Positions 27,110-37,197 are shown, counted from the first letter of the stretch. The stretch: 64,000 bases of DNA from an uncultured Burkholderiales bacterium (GCA_903844385.1 CAIMTJ010000018.1:151820-215819); one strand, 5' to 3'. A program made the numbers and translations. Notes: generated by a model from the letters alone, not told the origin.

Positions 27110-28117
27110 TCACTGCTTGGCAATCCCTGCTTTTTCAATCACGCGAGCCCAAGTTTTGATCTCCGAGAGATACCATTCTTGCGCTTGTGCTGGCGTGGAC
27201 ACTTTGGGATTGATGTTGAGCTCCAAGAGTTTTTTCTCGGTGGCTGGGTTTTGAAGCGCGAGATTGATTTCTTTGTTGAGGCGCTCGACCACCGCTTTGG
27301 GTGTTTTGGCCGGTGCAGCCAAGCCGTTCCAAGAAGCCGCCACCAAGGACTTGATGCCCAATTCCTTGGCGGTCGGTGTATCGGGCAGGCTCACTGAGCG
27401 CTGCTCACCGGTCAAGGCCAAGACTTTGAAATTTTTAGCTTTGATTTGGGGCAGTACCGGTCCCAAAATTTCAGTGGCCACGTCAATTTGCCCACCTTTG
27501 AGAGCCGTCATGACCGCGGGGGTGCCATTGAAGGGCACCACTTGGACATCGATGCCTGCGCTGGACTTGAACAACTCGGCGGCCAAATTTTGCGTGCTTC
27601 CGATGTTGATACTGCCCAAGTTGAGCGCACCCGGATGCGACTTGGCGTATTGGATCAAATCCGTGAGGGAGTTGAATTTCGAATCCGAATTCACCAAGAT
27701 GGCAATGTCAAAAGTGGCCAACAGTCCCAAGTTGACGAAATCATTGACCGGATCAAAGGGCAAGGTGTGCATGAGAGACGCACTCACCGCAGTACCATTG
27801 GAGATCAAAAACAAAGTGTAGCCATCGGGCTCAGCCTTTGCAACCAAATCTGCAGCCACCACCCCTCCAGCGCCAGGTCGATTGTCGACCACCACCGATT
27901 GACCAAGCCCTTCTGATAATTTTTGCGCCACGATGCGCGCCGTGAGATCGGCCACGCCTCCCGCCCCAAAGGGCACCACAATGCGAATGGGTTTGACAGG
28001 GTATGTTTGAGCCTGCGATTGGACGCCAATCAAAGCCAAGACACTAAAGGCGCCAAAGACGCTGATGGCCTTCAAACGCGCCAACGACAAATACACCCAA
28101 CGATTGATCAATTCCAT
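27110..28117 (-). CDS. Bug/TctC family periplasmic solute-binding protein
   Basis: 335 residues from ATG 28117 (the frame opens at 28177 inside livF). Signal peptide ends near GVQSQAQTYP; the mature protein starts with YPVKPIRIVVPFGAGGVADLTAR, the Bug signature, then VVVDNRPGAGGVVAADLV and DGYTLFL. These receptors bind carboxylated solutes, often aromatic or dicarboxylic acids, and classically feed TctAB permeases. No tctA or tctB is here; instead it lies directly between livF and ligJ, in the position of transporter genes in related operons, so a protocatechuate-like ligand is inferred. Confidence 0.92.
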   Translation of the reverse strand: MELINRWVYLSLARLKAISVFGAFSVLALIGVQSQAQTYPVKPIRIVVPFGAGGVADLTARIVAQKLSEGLGQSVVVDNRPGAGGVVAADLVAKAEPDGYTLFLISNGTAVSASLMHTLPFDPVNDFVNLGLLATFDIAILVNSDSKFNSLTDLIQYAKSHPGALNLGSINIGSTQNLAAELFKSSAGIDVQVVPFNGTPAVMTALKGGQIDVATEILGPVLPQIKAKNFKVLALTGEQRSVSLPDTPTAKELGIKSLVAASWNGLAAPAKTPKAVVERLNKEINLALQNPATEKKLLELNINPKVSTPAQAQEWYLSEIKTWARVIEKAGIAKQ

Positions 28118-28163
28118 TATCTGTCCAAGGTTAAAAAAACACGATGCCAGTTTGGTGATTGGG

Positions 28164-28892
28164 CTAGTGCTTGACACCCAACAAGTCCCCGAGTAAGTCG
28201 GGACGAGCCATCAAATTGGCGGCGGACTCTTGCAAGACCACTTGCCCGCGGTCCAGCACCAAAGCCTCATCCGAGATGGCCAAAATCATTTGCGGGTGCT
28301 GCTCCACGATGATCGCGGTCATTCCCTCTTCACGAGTGATGCGCCGAATCGCCGCCAAAATTTCTTGCACAATGATCGGCGCCAAGCCCTCCAAGGGCTC
28401 GTCAAGGAGCAACAAACGCGGATTGACCATCAAGGCCCGAGCCAGTGCCAGCATTTGTTGCTCGCCACCCGAGAGTTGATTGCCCAAATTGCCTTGGCGC
28501 TCGAGCAACCTGGGGAAAAATTCATACGCTCTGGCCGGACTCCAAGCGTGTGCAGACTCGACATGGCGGTACACAGCAGTTAAGTTCTCGTGCACCGTGA
28601 GGGACTTGAAAATATCACGCTCTTGCGGCACCCACCCAATTCCACCTCGACCAAGGGCATTGACCCGTTTAAATGAAGGCCACTGCTCAATCGAGTGCCC
28701 ATCCAACTCAATGTGCCCAGCGTGAAGACGTGTGACCCCCATCAAGGTGTTGATGAGCGTGGTTTTACCCACCCCATTTCGCCCCAACAAAGCCAAGGTA
28801 TGCCCTTCTTGGAGCACAAAGGACACATCGGACAAGATGACCGATTCAGCATAACCCGCCACCACTTGATTGACGCGCAAGATTTCAGTCAT
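28164..28892 (-). CDS. livF: branched-chain/aromatic acid ABC transporter ATP-binding protein LivF
   Basis: 242 residues from ATG 28892, overlapping livG by eight bases. ABC ATPase: Walker A GRNGVGKTTLINTLMG, signature QLSGGEQQMLALARAL, Walker B LLLLDEPLEGLAP and the H-loop IIVEQH. Typical LivF length and C-terminus. Forms the cytoplasmic engine of the HAAT-type importer with LivG. In this operon the likely cargo is an aromatic or hydroxy acid rather than an amino acid; that is inferred from the lig genes downstream. Confidence 0.93.
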   Translation of the reverse strand: MTEILRVNQVVAGYAESVILSDVSFVLQEGHTLALLGRNGVGKTTLINTLMGVTRLHAGHIELDGHSIEQWPSFKRVNALGRGGIGWVPQERDIFKSLTVHENLTAVYRHVESAHAWSPARAYEFFPRLLERQGNLGNQLSGGEQQMLALARALMVNPRLLLLDEPLEGLAPIIVQEILAAIRRITREEGMTAIIVEQHPQMILAISDEALVLDRGQVVLQESAANLMARPDLLGDLLGVKH

Positions 28893-29673
28893 GGGACACC
28901 CCAGTGATGGACTCAGCGCCCAAATAGACCTCTTTGACGCGGGGGTCGTTGGCAATTTCTGCGTTGCTGCCCTCACACAGCAAGGCACCATTGACCAGCA
29001 CGGTCATTCGATTGGCAAATCGAAAGACCAAATCCATGTCGTGCTCAATGAGCAAGATACAAACATCCGCAGGCAACTGGCCCAAGGTCGTCAAAATTTC
29101 CTCTCTCTCGCCAGCGGGCACGCCCGCCACGGGCTCATCGAGCAAGAGCACTTTGGGCTCACAAGCCAAGGCAATGGCGATCTCCAATAGACGCTGCTTG
29201 CCATAACTGAGCGTGCTCACCCGCTCCAAGCCCACATCGTTGAGGTGAAACTGCGCCAACAACTCATCCACACGCGACAAGACCACGGGGTTGCGTCCCA
29301 ACGGATTCCACCACTGTGAACCCCAGCCCAAGTGCTGGGACACCACCCAGGCAAGGGTTGAGACGGGCGTCATGGAGCCAAAGAGTTGGTTGATTTGAAA
29401 GGTCCTCACCAAACCGAGTTTGACACGTTGGTTGGCGCTCATCGGGGTGATGTCTTGCCCCAGCAGCTCAATGCGCCCTGAGCTCAAAGGCAACACGCCG
29501 GTGAGTAAATTAATCAGCGTCGTCTTGCCCGCACCGTTGGGGCCAATCAAAGCATGCCGAGCACCACGGGGCAAGGCCAAGCTCACATTTTGAGTGGCCT
29601 TGATGCCGCCAAAATTTTTGCACAAATCACTGGCTTTGAGCACCACATCGTCGGCAAAGAGCTCAGAACTCAA
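28885..29673 (-). CDS. livG: ABC transporter ATP-binding protein LivG
   Basis: 262 residues from TTG 29673, which has GGAGG six bases upstream and overlaps the livM stop as TTGA; the longer frame to 29850 is inside livM and lacks support. Walker A GPNGAGKTTLINLLTG, LSYGKQRLLEIAIAL signature, LLLDEPVAGVP Walker B, and the LivG-type long loop after Walker A (VRTFQINQLFGSMT). Second ATPase of the LivHMGF importer. Confidence 0.92.
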   Translation of the reverse strand: MSSELFADDVVLKASDLCKNFGGIKATQNVSLALPRGARHALIGPNGAGKTTLINLLTGVLPLSSGRIELLGQDITPMSANQRVKLGLVRTFQINQLFGSMTPVSTLAWVVSQHLGWGSQWWNPLGRNPVVLSRVDELLAQFHLNDVGLERVSTLSYGKQRLLEIAIALACEPKVLLLDEPVAGVPAGEREEILTTLGQLPADVCILLIEHDMDLVFRFANRMTVLVNGALLCEGSNAEIANDPRVKEVYLGAESITGVSHD

Positions 29674-30659
29674 GGGCGGCCTCCTGGCAACAATCGCCTC
29701 AAAGGGCTGAACAATTTCTCTCTGCCCACCATCACCAAGATGATGAGCAAAAATCCAATCCAAAACATCCAGTACTGCGGCGTGATGGAGGAGAGCTCTT
29801 GTTGGATCAATTTGAAGACAAGCGCCCCCACCACTCCACCATAAAGCCATCCCACACCACCAATGACCAGCATCAACAGCACATCGGCTGAACGCTCAAA
29901 CGAAAACACATCCAAGGATGCAAAACCAGTGGTTTGTGCAAGCAGTCCACCAGCAAGAGCCGCTACAGCAGCGGACAAACTGTAGATCACCATCAAACGC
30001 CTGGCCACCGGCAGGCCCACCGACTCAGCGCGCAAGCGGTTGTCGCGAATGGCTGTGAGACCCACACCAAACGGGGAATACACCACGCGACGCAAGAACA
30101 CCAACACCAGCACCAAGGTGGTCACGGAGTAGACACTGGCCACTTGTCCAATCAAGTCAAACTCAAATTGGCCAAGCACCGGAGCCATTAAAACGCCTTG
30201 CAAGCCATCGGCTCCGCCAGTGAGCCCACTGAGCCGATTGGCCAACTCATAACCAATCAAGGACACCCCTAAAGTGACCATGATTCGGGTCAAGTCCGTG
30301 CCGCGCAAAACGGTCAGACTCAATATCAGCCCCAAGAGCGCGCCACTCGATGAGGCAAACAACAAACCCAGGATTGGATCGGGCATCCACAATTTGGCAA
30401 ACAAGCCCGCGCTGTAGCATCCCCAACCAAAAAACGCAGCATGACCCAAGGACACAATGCCACTGTAGCCCAAGATCAAATCCAAGGAGACCGCAAAAAG
30501 TGCGGTGATGGCGATTTCGTTGAGCAGCATGGCGTGCGACACAAACACCCAGGGGCTTGCCAAGATCAGCACCAAGCCCATCCACTCCCAGGTCTTGACC
30601 TGAGCGCGTCTTTTTAAATTTAAAAAACTGCTCGATGAACTGCCTTGGGTGCTCATCAT
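29670..30659 (-). CDS. livM: ABC transporter permease LivM
   Basis: 329-residue inner-membrane permease of the branched-chain amino acid (HAAT) class, with about nine hydrophobic segments and the conserved LGYSGIVSLGHAAFFGWGCYSAG motif in the first third and DVLLMLVIGGVGWLYGGVVGA near the C-terminus. The start ATG overlaps the livH stop (ATGA). An extended cytoplasmic N-terminus is Ser-rich. Confidence 0.93.
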   Translation of the reverse strand: MMSTQGSSSSSFLNLKRRAQVKTWEWMGLVLILASPWVFVSHAMLLNEIAITALFAVSLDLILGYSGIVSLGHAAFFGWGCYSAGLFAKLWMPDPILGLLFASSSGALLGLILSLTVLRGTDLTRIMVTLGVSLIGYELANRLSGLTGGADGLQGVLMAPVLGQFEFDLIGQVASVYSVTTLVLVLVFLRRVVYSPFGVGLTAIRDNRLRAESVGLPVARRLMVIYSLSAAVAALAGGLLAQTTGFASLDVFSFERSADVLLMLVIGGVGWLYGGVVGALVFKLIQQELSSITPQYWMFWIGFLLIILVMVGREKLFSPLRRLLPGGRP

Positions 30660-31525
30660 TTGGACCCCCTGACAAACAGGCCCTGCGGTCGCCAGAGCAA
30701 TATCAAAATCATCAACACGTAAACCACAAAGCCACCCAACTGCGGAATGTAGTATTTACCAAAGACATCGGCCACACCCAGGAACACTGCAGCGCACAGC
30801 GGTCCTGTGATGGAGGAGGTGCCCCCAACGGCGACCACAATCAAGAAATAGATCATGTACTTCAATGGAAAGAGGGGCTCAATTGACAAGATTTCAGCCC
30901 CCAAAGCACCACCCAAGCCCGCCAAACCCGAGCCCACGGCAAAGGTGATCAAGAACACCCGATTGACCGGAATGCCCAAGCCGGAAGCGACCACAGGGTT
31001 GTCCACCGACGCACGAAGCTGTGAGCCAAACCGTGTTTGGGACAAAATGAGTTGCAGCACCAGGGTCAACAATGCGCACACTGCCACGATGAAAACACGG
31101 TAATGTCCAACCCCCAGCACCCAAGGTGCCTCACCCCACTCCTCGCGGCCTCGCAGCCACAGCGGCAAGTCCATGTTTTGCTGGGACGAACCCATGAAAA
31201 AATCCATCGCCGCCACCGACATGAAAGCCAATCCGATGGAAAACAGCACCTGATCCAAGTGCGTTTTTTTGTACATTCGGCGGTAAAGGGTGACTTCCAA
31301 TAAAGCCCCCACAGCCGCGGTCAGCACAAACACCAGCGGCAAACACAACAAAAACGGCAGTTGCCATTGTTTTGTCAACATCACCATGGCGTAGCCTCCA
31401 ATCATGGCAAAGGTGCCATGGGCGAGGTTGATGAAGTTCATGAGGCCCAAGGTGATGGACAACCCCACCGCCAAAACAAAGAGCAGCATGCCGTAAGCCA
31501 CGCCATCAAATAAGAGCGTCAGCAT
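30656..31525 (-). CDS. livH: ABC transporter permease LivH
   Basis: 289-residue inner-membrane permease; GLMNFINLAHGTFAMIGGYAM near the N-terminus is the LivH signature and GLGGALGAEILSIEPLFPLKYM occurs in the second half. First gene of the minus-strand run livHMGF-Bug-ligJKIABC-AKR, and its promoter should lie in the 197-bp gap shared with the divergent MetE-like gene. There is no livK beside it; the nearest LivK-like receptor is at 40396. Confidence 0.93.
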   Translation of the reverse strand: MLTLLFDGVAYGMLLFVLAVGLSITLGLMNFINLAHGTFAMIGGYAMVMLTKQWQLPFLLCLPLVFVLTAAVGALLEVTLYRRMYKKTHLDQVLFSIGLAFMSVAAMDFFMGSSQQNMDLPLWLRGREEWGEAPWVLGVGHYRVFIVAVCALLTLVLQLILSQTRFGSQLRASVDNPVVASGLGIPVNRVFLITFAVGSGLAGLGGALGAEILSIEPLFPLKYMIYFLIVVAVGGTSSITGPLCAAVFLGVADVFGKYYIPQLGGFVVYVLMILILLWRPQGLFVRGSK

Positions 31526-31722
31526 GGCAAATTGAACTCACTGGAGTTGGGATAGAGAAACATCATGGTTTTGCCCTATTTTAGACGCCTGCGCGGCCAA
31601 ACCAGCGCTTGAAGCCTCGAGCAGGGGTTTTAACATAAATTTTTCACACTCCACACCCATTTCTGACTCAATCGGCGAGAATGATGGTTTAACATTCGCG
31701 CACTATTAACTGTGGAGACACC

Positions 31723-32847
31723 ATGTCATTGCCTTTAGATAAAATTTTGCCCGCCCGTTTTGATCATGTGGGCAGTTTCTTGCGGCCAGAGTACTTGCTC
31801 ACTGCTCGTGCGCAAAAAGCCAAAGGTGAGATCAATGCACAACAATTGCGTGAAGTCGAAGACCGCGCGATCAAAGAAATCATCACTTTCCAAGAGGATG
31901 TGGGCCTCAAAAGCATCACCGATGGAGAGTTTCGAAGAACTTACTTTCACATCGACTTTTTGGAGCAACTCGGTGGTGTTAAAACCGACATCCCCGTGAC
32001 CATCAAAAAACCCGATGGCAGCGAAGAGTTGGCCCCCCCAGTGATCAAAGTCATTGACAAGGTGGTTCACTCCAAAAATATCCAGCTCGCGGACTTCGAA
32101 TTTCTCAAAAACCATGTGAGTGCCGGCCACACCCCCAAGGTCACCATTCCCTCACCCACCATGCTGCACTTCAGGGGCGGGCGCGCGGGCATCAGCCGAG
32201 AAGCCTACCCCGAACTTGATCCCCAGTTTTATGACGATGTGGCCAAGGCCTATGGCGACGAATTGAGGTCTTTGGCCGCTGCGGGTTGTACCTATGTCCA
32301 AATGGATGACACCAATTTAGCCTATTTGTGCGATGACAAAATGCGTCAAGCCGCCTTGCAACGCGGGGATGATCCTGACGAATTGCCCCATCGCTATGCC
32401 GCCTTTGTCAATAAAGTGGTTGCCCAAAAACCCGAGGGCATGACCTTGGCCATGCATTTGTGCCGTGGCAACTTTAAGAGCACGCACGCCGCCTCGGGCA
32501 ACTATGAGCCCGTGGCCCAAGCCCTCTTGTCCGAGATGAACTTGGATGCTTACTTCCTCGAGTATGACGATGATCGCAGTGGCGACTTCAAGCCCTTGCG
32601 CTATTTGCCCAAAGGCAAAATCGTGGTGTTGGGCCTGATCACCACCAAGTTTGACGCCATGGAGACCAAGGACGATATCAAGCGTCGTATTGACCAAGCC
32701 GCTCAGTACGCACCCATTGAGCAACTGGCTTTGTCACCCCAATGCGGTTTTTCAAGCACCGTGCACGGCAACAACATCGCCGTTCAAGCCCAGCGCAATA
32801 AACTCAGACTGGTGATTGAGACAGCCCAAGAAGTTTGGGGTTCCTGA
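31723..32847 (+). CDS. MetE C-terminal-like (cobalamin-independent) methyltransferase
   Basis: 374 residues, half the size of MetE: only the catalytic barrel, as in the YxjG-like family. Zinc-ligand elements match MetE: MHLCRGNF (His-x-Cys), FLEYDDDRSGDF (Glu region) and LSPQCGFSST (last Cys). FDHVGSFLRPEYLL at the N-terminus is the family opening. These enzymes move a methyl group from a methylated folate or similar donor to a thiol such as homocysteine; the true donor for the short family is uncertain. GGAGA precedes ATG 31723. Divergent from livHMGF, so possibly linked to catabolism of methoxylated aromatics, which is inference only. Confidence 0.85.
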   Translation: MSLPLDKILPARFDHVGSFLRPEYLLTARAQKAKGEINAQQLREVEDRAIKEIITFQEDVGLKSITDGEFRRTYFHIDFLEQLGGVKTDIPVTIKKPDGSEELAPPVIKVIDKVVHSKNIQLADFEFLKNHVSAGHTPKVTIPSPTMLHFRGGRAGISREAYPELDPQFYDDVAKAYGDELRSLAAAGCTYVQMDDTNLAYLCDDKMRQAALQRGDDPDELPHRYAAFVNKVVAQKPEGMTLAMHLCRGNFKSTHAASGNYEPVAQALLSEMNLDAYFLEYDDDRSGDFKPLRYLPKGKIVVLGLITTKFDAMETKDDIKRRIDQAAQYAPIEQLALSPQCGFSSTVHGNNIAVQAQRNKLRLVIETAQEVWGS

Positions 32848-33281
32848 GCACTTCAAGCGCCCTCCCCTGCGTTAGGGTGCAGCACCCAGGTCCACCGCGG
32901 GCCTGGGTGGTGATGAAGTCCGCACATTCCTGTTTGGCCTCTCTCAGCGTGCCTTCTCCACTGCAATCGTGGAGTAGGCCATGGCCCTTTAAAGCCGCCA
33001 GTCCCTGGGTGCTCAAGCGCTCTTGTCACCTCACCTCTAGCAAAGAGCGGGGGCGGGACTCCTACTCCCTCGGCCCATTCCAAGGTCTTGAGCAGCAACC
33101 AAGAACTCAGCACCACCAGACTTCCAATGAGTCCTGATCCGCCCTGCCTCAAAGCCAAGGTTTTACTCGCCATCGATTAAAAAAAGATCAAAAACAGCCA
33201 GTTTCGGGCTTGAAATCCTCACAAAAGGCCCCATTTGTTGTTGAAATTCGGTTTTTTTTATTCGCATCTCCAACTTCCATC
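32848..33281. other. intergenic region before grpE
   Basis: 434 bp. Apart from the heat-shock promoter at 33209-33236 I find nothing: no conserved ORF (a 106-codon minus-strand frame has no recognisable protein features), no tRNA, no clear terminator for the upstream gene. Confidence 0.6.
33209..33236 (+). promoter_or_regulatory. sigma32 (RpoH) heat-shock promoter of grpE
   Basis: CTTGAAA (33209-33215), 13 bases, then CCCCATTT (33229-33236): an exact fit to the RpoH consensus CTTGAAA-N11-16-CCCCATnT. It lies 45 bases before the grpE ATG at 33282 and shows that longer open frames back to 33210 are not coding. Confidence 0.88.
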
Positions 33282-33869
33282 ATGTCTGACCCCTCACAAC
33301 CCTTTGATCCTGCCGCCCACTCGGCGCCCCCCACTGAGCCGTCGTCACAACACGCCCATGAAGCTCAGCACCATGAGGGTGCCGCCGACGCCTCGCATGA
33401 GGATCCTTTGGTCAAAGCCTTGAACGACGTGGCCTTGCTCACGGCCAAAGTGAGCGAACTGCAAGACCAATATTTACGGGGACAAGCGGAAGTGCTCAAC
33501 GCCAGACGCCGAGCCGATGAAGAGGTGAGCAAAGCCCGCAAATTTGCTCTGGAGTCGTTTTCCGAGAGTTTATTGCCCGTGATCGACAGCCTAGAAGCTG
33601 GCTTGGCAATCAAAGAGGCCACGCCCGAGCAAATCAAAGAGGGTGCTGAAGCCACCTTGCGGCAGCTCAAGAGCGCCTTGGAGCGAAACAAAGTACTCGC
33701 CATTGACCCTGCTGCCGGTACGAAATTTGATCCACATCAGCACCAAGCCATCAGTGTCGTGAGCGCTGAGCAAGCCCCCAATACGGTGGTGAGTGTTTTG
33801 CAAAAGGGCTACTCCATTGCTGAGCGAATCCTGCGACCAGCCTTGGTCACGGTCACCGCTGCTTCTTGA
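33282..33869 (+). CDS. grpE: nucleotide exchange factor GrpE
   Basis: 195 residues from ATG 33282. Disordered, Pro/His-rich N-terminus; then the long coiled-coil helix ([34 protein letters not shown] region) and the beta-wing domain with [12 protein letters not shown] and [20 protein letters not shown], the GrpE signature. It releases ADP from DnaK. First gene of grpE-dnaK-dnaJ, directly behind a sigma32 promoter. Confidence 0.97.
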   Translation: MSDPSQPFDPAAHSAPPTEPSSQHAHEAQHHEGAADASHEDPLVKALNDVALLTAKVSELQDQYLRGQAEVLNARRRADEEVSKARKFALESFSESLLPVIDSLEAGLAIKEATPEQIKEGAEATLRQLKSALERNKVLAIDPAAGTKFDPHQHQAISVVSAEQAPNTVVSVLQKGYSIAERILRPALVTVTAAS

Positions 33870-33906
33870 GTGCTACCAAGAGAAACTTTCATTTTCCCGG
33901 GGCGGT

Positions 33907-33934
33907 CTTGTTTTTGTAAAACTCGTCCCAATAT
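33907..33934 (+). promoter_or_regulatory. possible degenerate sigma32 promoter of dnaK
   Basis: CTTGTTT, 13 bases, CCCAATAT. Spacing is right and CTTG and CCC are kept, but several consensus positions differ. It may give dnaK extra heat-shock transcription beyond read-through from grpE. Confidence 0.35.
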
Positions 33935-33996
33935 CCAATTCAACTGTTTTTAATTAAAGCGTGGGCTTTTAAACCCATGATCAACGGAGCATCAAA

Positions 33997-35949
33997 ATGG
34001 GCAAAATCATCGGCATTGACTTGGGAACCACCAACTCTTGTGTGGCCATCATGGAGGGTAACACCACCCGTGTCATCGAAAACTCTGAGGGCGCAAGAAC
34101 CACCCCTTCCATCATTGCTTACCAAGAAGATGGAGAGGTTTTGGTGGGTGCTTCGGCCAAGCGCCAAGCGGTGACCAATCCGAGAAATACCTTGTACGCC
34201 GTCAAGAGGCTCATTGGGCGTAAATTTGAAGAAAAAGAAGTCCAAAAAGACATCGACTTGATGCCCTACACCATTGCCAAAGCGGACAATGGGGACGCTT
34301 GGGTGGAAGTTCGTGGCAAAAAACTCGCCCCCCCTCAGGTGAGCGCCGAAGTTCTTCGCAAAATGAAGAAAACCGCGGAAGATTATCTTGGCGAAGCCGT
34401 CACCGAGGCGGTGATCACAGTTCCTGCTTACTTCAATGACGCACAACGACAAGCCACCAAGGATGCAGGGCGTATTGCGGGCCTTGAGGTCAAGCGCATC
34501 ATCAATGAGCCCACCGCTGCTGCCTTGGCGTTTGGCTTGGATAAAACCGAAAAAGGCGACCGCAAAATTGCCGTCTATGACTTGGGCGGCGGCACCTTTG
34601 ACGTCTCCATCATTGAAATCGCCGACGTCGACGGTGAAAAACAGTTCGAAGTGCTCTCCACCAATGGCGACACGTTCTTGGGTGGAGAGGACTTTGACCA
34701 ACGCATCATCGACTTCATCATCTCCGAATTCAAGCGCGAGCAAGGCGTTGATTTGGGCAAAGATGTGTTGGCCTTGCAGCGCCTGAAAGAAGCCGCAGAG
34801 AAAGCCAAAATTGAGTTGTCTTCCTCCACAGGAACGGACATCAATTTGCCTTACATCACGGCCGATGCCTCTGGCCCCAAGCACTTGAGCATCAAGCTCA
34901 ACCGTGCCAAATTGGAATCCTTGGTCGATGAGTTGATTGAGCGCACCATTGCGCCTTGCCGCATGGCCATCAAGGATGCGGGCGTGAGTGTGGATCAAAT
35001 TGACGACGTCATTTTGGTGGGCGGTATGACCCGCATGCCCAAGGTGCAAGACAAAGTCAAAGAATTCTTTGGCAAAGAGCCCAGAAAAGACGTGAACCCC
35101 GATGAAGCCGTGGCGGTGGGTGCGGCCATTCAAGGGCAGGTGCTTTCTGGCGACCGCACTGACGTGCTCTTGTTGGACGTCACGCCCTTGTCGTTGGGCC
35201 TTGAAACCCAGGGCGGTGTGATGACCAAAATGATCACGAAAAACACGACCATTCCGACCAAATTCGCGCAAACCTTCTCCACGGCCGAAGACAACCAGCC
35301 AGCGGTCACCATCAAAGTCTTCCAAGGCGAGCGAGAGTTGGCATCGGGCAACAAAATGCTGGGCGAATTCAATTTAGAGGGCATCCCCCCATCAAGCCGT
35401 GGCACACCTCAAATCGAGGTCTCCTTTGACATTGACGCCAACGGTATTTTGCACGTCGGCGCCAAGGATAAGGGCACGGGCAAAGAAAACAAAATCACCA
35501 TCAAAGCCAACTCAGGTTTGTCTGAGCAAGAAATTCAAAAGATGGTCAAAGACGCCGAGCTCAATGCAGGCGAGGACAAGAAGAAACTGGAAATTGTTCA
35601 GGCCAAAAATCAAGGCGACGCGGCATTGCACTCCGTGCAAAAGAGCTTGACTGAGCATGGAGACAAGCTTGACGCTGGCGAGAAAGAAGCCATCCAAACC
35701 GCTTGCAAAGCGTTGGAAGAAGCCCTCAAAACAGAAGACAAAGATGACATCACGGCCAAAACCGAGAGCTTGATGACGGTGAGTCAAAAGCTGGGGGAAA
35801 AGGCCTACGCCGATATGCAAGCCCAAACCGCAGCCGCCCAAGCCGCTGGCGCACCCCACGAAGGTGGCCCCCAAGGTGCAGGCGGGGCCAGTGCTGCCAA
35901 GGACGACAACGTGGTTGACGCCGAAGTCAAGGAAGTTAAAAAAGGCTAA
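33997..35949 (+). CDS. dnaK: molecular chaperone DnaK (Hsp70)
   Basis: 650 residues, full length. [21 protein letters not shown] opens the nucleotide-binding domain; [30 protein letters not shown] and the linker [15 protein letters not shown] are all intact, followed by the substrate-binding domain and a helical lid. The C-terminal tail is Ala/Gly-rich and ends [17 protein letters not shown]-driven folding of client proteins in the cytoplasm with DnaJ and GrpE. Confidence 0.99.
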   Translation: MGKIIGIDLGTTNSCVAIMEGNTTRVIENSEGARTTPSIIAYQEDGEVLVGASAKRQAVTNPRNTLYAVKRLIGRKFEEKEVQKDIDLMPYTIAKADNGDAWVEVRGKKLAPPQVSAEVLRKMKKTAEDYLGEAVTEAVITVPAYFNDAQRQATKDAGRIAGLEVKRIINEPTAAALAFGLDKTEKGDRKIAVYDLGGGTFDVSIIEIADVDGEKQFEVLSTNGDTFLGGEDFDQRIIDFIISEFKREQGVDLGKDVLALQRLKEAAEKAKIELSSSTGTDINLPYITADASGPKHLSIKLNRAKLESLVDELIERTIAPCRMAIKDAGVSVDQIDDVILVGGMTRMPKVQDKVKEFFGKEPRKDVNPDEAVAVGAAIQGQVLSGDRTDVLLLDVTPLSLGLETQGGVMTKMITKNTTIPTKFAQTFSTAEDNQPAVTIKVFQGERELASGNKMLGEFNLEGIPPSSRGTPQIEVSFDIDANGILHVGAKDKGTGKENKITIKANSGLSEQEIQKMVKDAELNAGEDKKKLEIVQAKNQGDAALHSVQKSLTEHGDKLDAGEKEAIQTACKALEEALKTEDKDDITAKTESLMTVSQKLGEKAYADMQAQTAAAQAAGAPHEGGPQGAGGASAAKDDNVVDAEVKEVKKG

Positions 35950-35975
35950 TCCCTTTCAGCATCATCGACAAACAC

Positions 35976-36019
35976 GCCGCGCCCTGGCCTCACTGTGAGG
36001 TGGGCGCGGCTTTGTTGTT
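35976..36019 (+). terminator. GC-rich hairpin between dnaK and dnaJ
   Basis: GCCGCGCCC (35976-35984) pairs with GGGCGCGGC (36002-36010), with an inner CCTCA/TGAGG stem, followed by TTTGTTGTT. A partial terminator or processing hairpin that could lower dnaJ relative to dnaK expression. Confidence 0.65.
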
Positions 36020-36040
36020 CAACAAGGACGCATGGATATC

Positions 36041-37171
36041 ATGGCAAAACGCGATTTTTACGAAGTTCTGGGCCTGTCCAAAACGGCCAGTGACGAAGAG
36101 ATCAAAAAAGCTTATCGCAAAATGGCGATGAAGTACCACCCTGACCGCAACCAAGGTGAAGCGGCCAAGGAAGCTGAGGTGAAGTTCAAAGAGATCAAGG
36201 AAGCCTACGAGATGCTTTCTGACGCCGAAAAACGCAGTGCTTATGACCAATTTGGTCACGCTGGCGTGGACCCCAACATGCGCGGCGGCGCGGGTGGCCC
36301 TGGTTTCGGTGGCTTTGGCGACTCGTTTGGCGATATTTTTGGCGATATCTTTGGTCAGGCCAGGCGTCAACAAGGCGGTCGCCAAGTTTACCGTGGCAAC
36401 GACTTGAATTACGCCATGGAGATCACACTCGAAGAAGCGGCCAAAGGCAAGGAGACCCAGATCCAGGTGCCCAGTTGGGATTCTTGCGAGGTCTGCCAAG
36501 GCTCGGGAGCCAAGCCTGGCACGTCGGCCAAAAATTGCGGCACATGCGGAGGCTCAGGTGCTGTGCAAATGCGCCAAGGTTTTTTCAGTGTGCAGCAAAC
36601 TTGCCCTCACTGCCGAGGTGCGGGCAAGGTCATCTCCGACCCCTGCAGCCCCTGTCGTGGGCAAGGCAAGATTCAATCGCAAAAGACACTCGAGATCAAA
36701 ATTCCATCTGGCATCGACTCGGGCATGCGCATCAGGAGCACGGGCAACGGCGAGCCAGGTGCCAATGGCGGACCAGCGGGTGACTTGTACATTGAGATTC
36801 GAATCCACAAGCACGACATCTTCGAGCGCGACGGGGACGACTTGCATTGCGCCGTGCCCATCGGATTTACCATTGCGGCTTTGGGCGGAGAGATTCAAGT
36901 CCCCACCCTTCAAGGGGAAGCGGCCATTGACATTCCGGAAGGCACACAAACGGGAAAGCAATTTCGATTGCGGGGCAAGGGCATCAAAGGCATTCGATCG
37001 AGTTTCAATGGCGACTTGTATTGCCACATCACGGTAGAGACGCCCGTTAAACTCACCGAGCACCAACGCAAGCTGCTCAAAGAGCTCGATGAATCGCTTC
37101 GCAAGGGTGGCGTCAAGCACTCCCCCAATGAAGGGGGTTGGGCAGAAAAGCTGAAGGCTTTCTTTAACTGA
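36041..37171 (+). CDS. dnaJ: molecular chaperone DnaJ (Hsp40)
   Basis: 376 residues from ATG 36041 ([11 protein letters not shown], the usual opening; ATG 36032 is three codons upstream and closer to an AAGGA). J-domain with HPD in MKYHPDRNQ, Gly/Phe-rich linker ([21 protein letters not shown]), four CxxCxGxG-type zinc motifs ([32 protein letters not shown]), then the two C-terminal substrate-binding domains. Stimulates DnaK ATPase and delivers clients. Confidence 0.98.
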   Translation: MAKRDFYEVLGLSKTASDEEIKKAYRKMAMKYHPDRNQGEAAKEAEVKFKEIKEAYEMLSDAEKRSAYDQFGHAGVDPNMRGGAGGPGFGGFGDSFGDIFGDIFGQARRQQGGRQVYRGNDLNYAMEITLEEAAKGKETQIQVPSWDSCEVCQGSGAKPGTSAKNCGTCGGSGAVQMRQGFFSVQQTCPHCRGAGKVISDPCSPCRGQGKIQSQKTLEIKIPSGIDSGMRIRSTGNGEPGANGGPAGDLYIEIRIHKHDIFERDGDDLHCAVPIGFTIAALGGEIQVPTLQGEAAIDIPEGTQTGKQFRLRGKGIKGIRSSFNGDLYCHITVETPVKLTEHQRKLLKELDESLRKGGVKHSPNEGGWAEKLKAFFN

Positions 37172-37197
37172 CCACTTTTCTCAAGCTTATACTCGAC

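Noticed and set aside
32853..33173. 106-codon minus-strand ORF upstream of grpE
   Set aside because: No ribosome-binding site, odd composition (many Trp, Pro, His), and no family likeness; treated as non-coding.
33940..35325. 461-codon minus-strand frame opposite dnaK
   Set aside because: Classic antisense frame of dnaK; codons follow the complement of a highly conserved protein.
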